DNA of 64,000 nt from CAXMQZ01 sp963707075 (lineage in GTDB: Bacteria; Acidobacteriota; Thermoanaerobaculia; Multivoradales; JAHEKO01), in the NCBI GenBank assembly GCA_963707075.1, contig CAVPOX010000015.1, forward strand, positions 310,001-374,000. The letters are read 5' to 3'. The position numbers and the translations under genes were made by a program. Shown here in pieces: positions 59,306 through 64,000 of the stretch (positions are counted from its first letter, which is position 1; the number at the start of each line of letters is the position of its first letter). The notes beneath the pieces were generated by a model. The model did not search any database and had not been told where the DNA came from. It saw only the letters and a program-made list of their open reading frames with translations.

Positions 59306-61029
59306 GGTTGAAGTTGTCGATGTTGATTCTGTTGCCTTTGATGTTTGCCGTCAGCTCGAGTGCCTCGGTCGTCGACGAGTACCTGGAGCGCTACTTCGAG
59401 ACGTTTCCCTCGGCCGCCACCGCTGCTGGGCGCTATGACCTGGATGACAGGTTGGAGAACCTTGGGCAGGGGGAGCGGCAGGTCTGGACCGCATTCAATC
59501 GCCAGATCGTGGCTCGGATCGACGCCGAGCTTGCCGATCCATCTGTCGGGCTCGACGCGCGTCTCGACCTCGAGCTGGTCCGCGCTGAAGCTGAACGGCA
59601 GGTTTTCGACTTCGAGGTCCTCGATCGGCCCGGTCGGGATCCGCTCTTCTGGACCGGAATTGTCGGCAATGCCACCGTCTTCCTTCTCGTGCGCGACGAT
59701 CGGCCGTTGGCCGATCGAATCGAGCTTGCCGCCTTGCGTGCCGCGCTCATTCCGAGACTGGTATCGCAGGCAGAGGCAGCGCTTGCAACCGCGTCGCCGT
59801 CCCGTATCGCCGCGGAGCTCTGTGAAACGGCGCAATGGCAGGCGCGCTCGACATCCCGCTTCTATCGCGAAGGCTTTCCGCTTGCCGCGAACGGGCTCGA
59901 AGACGCTCTTCAGGAGCGTGTGAGGCAAGCGGGCTTCAAGGCTGCCGACGCCCTCGAGGATCTGGCAGCGTTTCTGGCCACCCTGCAGAGCAAGGCGAGC
60001 GGATCACCGCGGTTGGCGGAGCTCTATTCACGGAGCTTCGAGCTGAAAACCGGGATCGAGACTCCGGTGGACGATGTCTTGCGTGAAGCCGAGCGGGCTC
60101 TGCAGCTGAAGATCGAGGAGGCAGCGAGCTACGGTCGAAGCGTCTGGTCCGAGGTCTTCGATGCCGGGGCTGCCGCGCCAGAGGATGATGCGCAAGTCCT
60201 GCGGCAGCTATTTGCCCGGGTGAGCGAAGACCGAGCCCGGAGCGTCGAGGAATTTGTCGAGGACTATCGAACCCTGGTGGAGAAGTCGGTGGACTTCGTG
60301 CGGCAACGGGATGTCATCACACTGCCGGAGCCCCTGACCCTGTACCTCGATCGATCGCCCTCGTACTTCATCGGGCAGAGCGTGGGCGGTGTCTATCCGG
60401 CTGGCCCGTACGCGCCTGACGACGCCAGAACCCTGCTTTTTCTTCCAACACCCTCAGATGACGCGACTCCCGAGCAACGCGAAGCGTTCTTTCGAGACTT
60501 CAATCATCACTTCAACCTGATGATCACCCCTCACGAGCTCATTCCGGGCCACTATTTGCAGCTCAAGTACGCTGCTCGGCACCCCCACAAGGTCCGTGCG
60601 CTCTTTGGAGATGGCGTCTACATCGAGGGCTGGGGAACCTTCTGCGAGCGTCTGATGCTGGATCTCGGCTGGGGTGGGCCTCTCGATCGCATGGCGCATC
60701 TGAAGAAACAGCTGGAGAACATCGCCCGTACCATCGTCGATATCAGGGTTCACACTCGCGAGATGAGCCGAGAACAGGTGCTGGAATTTGTCCAGGGTCA
60801 AGCGTTCCAGGACGAGCAGTTCGCGCGCAACATGTGGCGTCGTGCCATCACCAGCTCGCCGCAGCTCACCACCTACTACCTGGGGTATCGGGAGGTCTGG
60901 GGCCTCTATCGAGACATAAAGGAAGCGGCGGGCGAGGCGTTCGAGCTCAAGAATTTCATGGACGGTATGATGGACTTCGGGCCGGTCGCGGTCGAGCACT
61001 ACCGGAATCGAATGTTCAGCGAATTCTGA
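59302..61029 (+). CDS. exported DUF885 metallopeptidase-like protein
   Basis: This 575-residue protein has a signal peptide (MRLKLSMLILLPLMFAVSSS). The body is helical and contains the DUF885 metal motif PHELIPGHYLQ (H411, E412, H417) and a downstream glutamate segment YIEGWGTFCERLML. These proteins are zincin-like (M2/M32-related fold) and are presumed carboxypeptidases. The C terminus has the family motif YYLGYREVWGLYRD. The ATG overlaps the stop of the DUF2779 gene. Its 3' end overlaps the converging phosphatase gene by 14 bases. Substrate unknown. Confidence 0.87.
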   Translation: MRLKLSMLILLPLMFAVSSSASVVDEYLERYFETFPSAATAAGRYDLDDRLENLGQGERQVWTAFNRQIVARIDAELADPSVGLDARLDLELVRAEAERQVFDFEVLDRPGRDPLFWTGIVGNATVFLLVRDDRPLADRIELAALRAALIPRLVSQAEAALATASPSRIAAELCETAQWQARSTSRFYREGFPLAANGLEDALQERVRQAGFKAADALEDLAAFLATLQSKASGSPRLAELYSRSFELKTGIETPVDDVLREAERALQLKIEEAASYGRSVWSEVFDAGAAAPEDDAQVLRQLFARVSEDRARSVEEFVEDYRTLVEKSVDFVRQRDVITLPEPLTLYLDRSPSYFIGQSVGGVYPAGPYAPDDARTLLFLPTPSDDATPEQREAFFRDFNHHFNLMITPHELIPGHYLQLKYAARHPHKVRALFGDGVYIEGWGTFCERLMLDLGWGGPLDRMAHLKKQLENIARTIVDIRVHTREMSREQVLEFVQGQAFQDEQFARNMWRRAITSSPQLTTYYLGYREVWGLYRDIKEAAGEAFELKNFMDGMMDFGPVAVEHYRNRMFSEF

Positions 61030-62350
61030 GCACCAGCAGTGTCAGGTCGTCCTCTTGCATGACATCCGCTTTGAAGCTGGAGACGCTGTTGAGGATGGAG
61101 TCGCGAATCTGACGCGCAGATCCGTTCCGTGACACTCGCTTGACCTCCTGCAGCAATCGGTCATCTCCATAGACGTCACCGCGGAGATCGCGGATCTCGG
61201 GGAGCCCATCGGTGTAGAGCACCAGGGTGTCTCCCTTGTCGATTGGCTCGGAAATCTCCGCCAGGCTTGGCTCGAGACCGGTGCCGAGCGGCAACCCGGA
61301 GGCGCCGAGACTTGCGATCTCGTCACCGGAGCCCGGCACGCGGAGCAGGGGAGGATGACCGGCGTTGGCAACGGTTACCCGCTTGAGACCATAGTCGAGC
61401 AGGACGATCTGCAGGGTGACGAACATCCTCGTCGGAGCGGTCTCACGCACCATCCGGTTCAGCTTGGCGAGGACCTCCAGAGGCTGTACGAGCTCGTCCC
61501 GCAGAAGATGGAGACCACTGCGGACCCCCGACAGGACTAGCCCGCTTGCCACACCGTGGCCGGCGACATCGCCGATGGCGATCACCAGCCGGGTATCGGA
61601 GAGCAGGAAGTACTCGAAGTAGTCGCCACCAACCTCGGATGCGGGCAGAGAGATGCTCGAATAATCGAGCCACGACAGCGCCGGTGCAGTCTTGGGAAGC
61701 ATGCTCAGCTGGATCTCCCTGGCGTCGTGGAGCTCGCTGCGCATTCGAGTGCGTTCGGTCTCCCGATCGAGCTCGCGCCGATAGCTGAAGAGAAAGCTCT
61801 CTCGCCTGGCACGGCTGATTCGAGCTGCAATCGCGACCGCGATGGCAGCGATCGAGATCTGGGAGATGATTACGCCAGTCCTTTCACCGGCGCCTTCGAC
61901 CATGCCACCACCGATGACAAACCAGACCGCGGCGGCAGAGAACATGATGGCCAGAGCCAGATACTCGCGCGTCCGCATGCGAAAGGGGACAAGCAGGACC
62001 GGGAAGACAAACCCGGCGAACGCAAAGCTCGGCTCGGGCTCGTCGAAGGACAAGACAACCATCAGCATGGTGACCACGAGAAGGGCGATCAGGATGATGC
62101 GAGAATTGCGTTCATAGAAGCGGGTCGTTCGGGCGAGATAAACCGCGAGCATGGACAGCAAGCCAATGCCCCAGGCTCCCGCCTGGAGGTAACGTCCGCT
62201 GCCCAGAAAGCCGATGACGCCGACCACCGCCCCCGCTGCGAGCACGACCATCAGTCGACGTAGCAGACTGGTGTTCTCGCCGTCGAAATAGGCCTGGACA
62301 GCCGCCTCCTCAGGCAGACGGATCAGCTCCTCGAGAGTGGGTCTGCTCAT
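61016..62350 (-). CDS. membrane PP2C/SpoIIE-type serine phosphatase
   Basis: This 444-residue protein has about six N-terminal membrane helices (35-185) and a short coiled coil (RRELDRETERTRMRSELHDA). A SpoIIE/RsbU-type PPM phosphatase domain follows with LPASEVGGDYFEYF, VIAIGDVAGHGVASGLVLSG, VTVANAGHPPLLRV, LVLYTDGLPEIRD and MQEDDLTLLVLR. The metal-binding aspartates (GGDYF, GDVAGHG, DGLPE, DDLT) are present. Such phosphatases dephosphorylate STAS anti-anti-sigma proteins. The RsbW-like protein at 21.4-21.9 kb could belong to the same switch, but no STAS protein lies here. Confidence 0.9.
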   Translation of the reverse strand: MSRPTLEELIRLPEEAAVQAYFDGENTSLLRRLMVVLAAGAVVGVIGFLGSGRYLQAGAWGIGLLSMLAVYLARTTRFYERNSRIILIALLVVTMLMVVLSFDEPEPSFAFAGFVFPVLLVPFRMRTREYLALAIMFSAAAVWFVIGGGMVEGAGERTGVIISQISIAAIAVAIAARISRARRESFLFSYRRELDRETERTRMRSELHDAREIQLSMLPKTAPALSWLDYSSISLPASEVGGDYFEYFLLSDTRLVIAIGDVAGHGVASGLVLSGVRSGLHLLRDELVQPLEVLAKLNRMVRETAPTRMFVTLQIVLLDYGLKRVTVANAGHPPLLRVPGSGDEIASLGASGLPLGTGLEPSLAEISEPIDKGDTLVLYTDGLPEIRDLRGDVYGDDRLLQEVKRVSRNGSARQIRDSILNSVSSFKADVMQEDDLTLLVLRIR

Positions 62351-62483
62351 TCTCCTAATCAGACGCTCGAAGTCGGGCCATGGTTGCGCTTACAGGGATT
62401 GTATACGCCGGAGTGGTCGACTTCGTTTCGAGTCGTGTGGCAGCCGAGCCCGTCGCGAAGTCGCAGCCCAATGCTCGAACAGC

Positions 62484-62503
62484 TGTCCGGGCTATACCGG
62501 ACA
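62484..62503. promoter_or_regulatory. inverted repeat upstream of the second efflux operon
   Basis: TGTCCGG, six bases, CCGGACA is a perfect 7-6-7 inverted repeat centred about 118 bases before the predicted sigma-54 transcription start. The position suits an enhancer-binding-protein site. Confidence 0.45.
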
Positions 62504-62510
62504 TCTGTCA

Positions 62511-62542
62511 ACCCGAGGGCCCTGTCGATGACGACCTCGGGT
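62511..62542. promoter_or_regulatory. second inverted repeat (ACCCGAGG/CCTCGGGT)
   Basis: Eight-base arms ACCCGAGG and CCTCGGGT flank a 16-base loop. It follows the first repeat by seven bases within the same control region. It could be a regulator site or an RNA hairpin on a longer leader. Confidence 0.35.
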
Positions 62543-62585
62543 CATCAAATGCTGAAATCAGGAGGCTTACTGTGCCAGGCCAAGT

Positions 62586-62601
62586 TGGTATCAGCCTTGC
62601 T
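62586..62601 (+). promoter_or_regulatory. putative sigma-54 promoter of the second efflux operon
   Basis: TGGTATC-AGCC-TTGCT fits TGGCACG-N4-TTGCW with correct GG-N10-GC spacing, three mismatches in the first block (T for C, T for C and C for G). The predicted start is near 62612, about 16 bases before the adaptor ATG, and the site is preceded by two inverted repeats. Confidence 0.45.
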
Positions 62602-62627
62602 TGACTCGGTGTCACGAGGACTTCATC

Positions 62628-63902
62628 ATGATCCGTGACGCATCTTCGATGGATCGGCCAGTCGACAAGGGGCGAGGGCTCAGTCCCAGAGGGCGCCTTT
62701 GGCTCGCTGCAACGATCGCTCTTTTCCTGCTCTTCGCCCTGGCCTACCCATCGATTCGACGATGGGCGCAGTCGGAAGCGTCGATCGACATCTCGCGAGT
62801 GCGCATCGGGACGGTCACGCGAGGTGATCTGGTCAGGGATGTCTCGGTCGAGGGGCGGATCGTCGCGGCCTTTCATCCGACGCTCTTCAGTCCGGCGCGC
62901 GGGATCGTCCACCTGGAGGCGACGGCAGGTGGGGTGGTGGCCGCGGGTGACATTTTGGCCAGGGTGGAGAGCCCGGAGCTGGAAAGCAGTCTGCAACAGG
63001 AGCGGTCCAATTTGCTAGCGCGCCAGGCTGAGCTCGATCGTCAGCGCATTGTCTCGGAGCAGAGCATGGTGCAGAACAGCCAGAGGATCGGTCTCCTGGA
63101 GGTCGAGTTGGAGGCTGCGAAGCGGGCCATGATACGGGCGCAGCGGACCCGGGACGAGGGGCTGCTCAACGCCGTCGAATACGAGACCGCCCAGGACAAT
63201 GTCCAGATAGCTGAGCTCAAGCTGGAAGTTGCCAGGAGGCAAGCCGCATTTGAGGCCGATTCCCTCGAGTTGGAAGTGCAGAATCGCCGATCCCAGGTCG
63301 AACGCCAACGTCTACTGGTTGCCGAGCTATCCCGCCAGGTCGACGAGTTGACGATTCGCTCACCGGTCGACGGCCTGGTGTCGAGAGTGCAGATCGAAGA
63401 CCGCGATGCCGTAGGGCCTAATAGCGCCCTGGTCACGGTGGTGGATCTCTCGGCGTTCGAAGTCGAGATCTTCGTGCCCGAGAATTACGCCGACGAAGTC
63501 ACGCCCCCGATCGATGCGGTCATCACCTACGAGGGGCAGACCTACCGCGGTGTGGTCAAGAGCATTTCGCCGGAGGTCGAGGGCAGCAGAGTCAAGGGCA
63601 TAGTTGCTTTCACCGAAGGTTTGCCTGCCGGATTGAAGCAGAACCAAAGAGTTTCCACCCGGCTGGTTCTGGAGACCAGGCAGGGAGTGCTGAAGGTGGA
63701 GCGTGGCCCGTTTGTGGAGAGTGGTGGCGGACGTCTGGCCTATGTCGTCGAAGACGGTATGGCGGTGCGGCGGCCAGTCGAGATCGGTGGACTGAGTGTT
63801 TCGGAGGCGGAAATCGTCTCGGGTCTCGAGGCCGGCGATCAGATCATCATCTCTGACACCGCCAGGTTCGAAGGCGCCCAGAAAGTGCTCTTGCGACGCT
63901 GA
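62628..63902 (+). CDS. HlyD-family periplasmic adaptor of second efflux system
   Basis: This protein of about 424 residues has an N-terminal membrane anchor (about 24-42, WLAATIALFLLFALAYP). The split lipoyl domain lies around GIVHLEATAGGVVAAGDILA and LTIRSPVDGLVSRVQIEDRD, with a long coiled-coil hairpin (about 120-225) and beta-barrel/membrane-proximal domains following. ATG 62628 is preferred: GAGGA lies 8 bases upstream, and the earlier TTG 62601 falls in the putative promoter. An ABC ATPase gene starts 43 bases downstream, so this is a second, separate MacAB-like operon. Confidence 0.9.
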   Translation: MIRDASSMDRPVDKGRGLSPRGRLWLAATIALFLLFALAYPSIRRWAQSEASIDISRVRIGTVTRGDLVRDVSVEGRIVAAFHPTLFSPARGIVHLEATAGGVVAAGDILARVESPELESSLQQERSNLLARQAELDRQRIVSEQSMVQNSQRIGLLEVELEAAKRAMIRAQRTRDEGLLNAVEYETAQDNVQIAELKLEVARRQAAFEADSLELEVQNRRSQVERQRLLVAELSRQVDELTIRSPVDGLVSRVQIEDRDAVGPNSALVTVVDLSAFEVEIFVPENYADEVTPPIDAVITYEGQTYRGVVKSISPEVEGSRVKGIVAFTEGLPAGLKQNQRVSTRLVLETRQGVLKVERGPFVESGGGRLAYVVEDGMAVRRPVEIGGLSVSEAEIVSGLEAGDQIIISDTARFEGAQKVLLRR

Positions 63903-63945
63903 TCGGGAACATGACGAGGAAAACTGCGCATAGAGGAGACCAGCG

Positions 63946-64000
63946 ATGATTAGGATGACCAACCTGCACAAGATCTACCGCACCGAGCATGTGGAAACCC
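63946..64000 (+). CDS. ABC transporter ATP-binding protein, N-terminal fragment at window edge
   Basis: ATG at 63946 follows AGGAG at good spacing. The 18 visible codons (MIRMTNLHKIYRTEHVET) match the start of LolD/MacB-type ATPases, whose first strand reads xxLxKxY. The rest lies outside the window. It should power a permease encoded further right. Confidence 0.75.
   Translation, partial: MIRMTNLHKIYRTEHVET

Noticed and set aside
1..64000. CRISPR arrays, insertion sequences, prophage, tRNA or rRNA genes
   Set aside because: No regularly spaced direct repeats, transposase or integrase motifs, or tRNA-like cloverleaf with conserved arms were recognised on reading both strands; a dedicated tRNA scan would be needed to exclude tRNAs formally.

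Overview
This 64 kb window is high-GC, gene-dense bacterial chromosome with about 50 genes. No tRNA, rRNA, CRISPR array, transposase, integrase or phage gene was seen, and no stretch over 300 bases lacks a gene. The mix suggests an uncultured, diderm, possibly acidobacterial-type lineage: outer-membrane lipoproteins, an OmpA/Pal protein, bactofilins, MacAB-like efflux systems, Ser/Thr kinases carrying TolB-like and TPR domains, sigma-54 regulation, a hopanoid-type glycosyltransferase and many secreted beta-propellers. The lineage is an inference from gene content only.

Layout. 1-5.5 kb: partial gdhA, then a minus-strand efflux operon (adaptor, two MacB-type permeases, ATPase). 5.7-12.5 kb: a DUF3604/PHP lipoprotein, a nitronate monooxygenase-like enzyme, a YVTN propeller, a TolB/TPR membrane protein and an exported Pcm. 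12.5-18.8 kb: a plus-strand run of a membrane spermidine-synthase-like protein, a cytidylate-kinase-like protein, a radical SAM protein and a fatty acyl-CoA-reductase-like dehydrogenase. 18.8-23.5 kb: a hybrid histidine kinase, arginase, an RsbW-type ATPase and a sigma-70 factor. 23.5-26.1 kb: Elp3 head-to-head with a Trm9/ALKBH8-like methyltransferase. 26.2-32.4 kb: a diguanylate cyclase, a PQQ propeller, DNA polymerase II and an HpnB-like glycosyltransferase. 32.5-38.2 kb: an FHA protein and Ser/Thr kinase operon facing two secreted FG-GAP-type proteins. 38.3-44.6 kb: an OmpA lipoprotein and bactofilin operon facing an NtrC-type regulator, its histidine kinase and two lipoproteins. 44.7-57.7 kb: a DUF434 protein, a membrane bactofilin-like protein, a CrtI/RetSat-like oxidoreductase, an FHA-trypsin fusion protease, an SPL-like radical SAM protein, DUF2911, twin 720-residue Ser/Thr kinases and a Cys-rich acidic PDZ protein. 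57.8-64 kb: a DUF2779 nuclease, a DUF885 peptidase, a SpoIIE-type phosphatase and the start of a second efflux operon.

Two signals stand out. First, elp3 and a Trm9-like methyltransferase have start codons about 15 bases apart on opposite strands, which suggests a bacterial version of the eukaryotic mcm5U34 wobble-uridine pathway. Second, a consensus sigma-54 promoter precedes the bactofilin/OmpA operon, with a perfect 8-6-8 inverted repeat about 98 bases upstream of the predicted start and a divergent NtrC-type two-component pair beyond it. This looks like a self-contained envelope/cytoskeleton regulatory module. A weaker sigma-54 site with upstream inverted repeats precedes the second efflux operon.

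Protein phosphorylation is the common thread. The window has three Ser/Thr kinases, two FHA proteins (one fused to a protease), an RsbW-like ATPase, a SpoIIE phosphatase, two histidine kinases and one diguanylate cyclase. All functional calls rest on motif recognition by eye; no database search was run.
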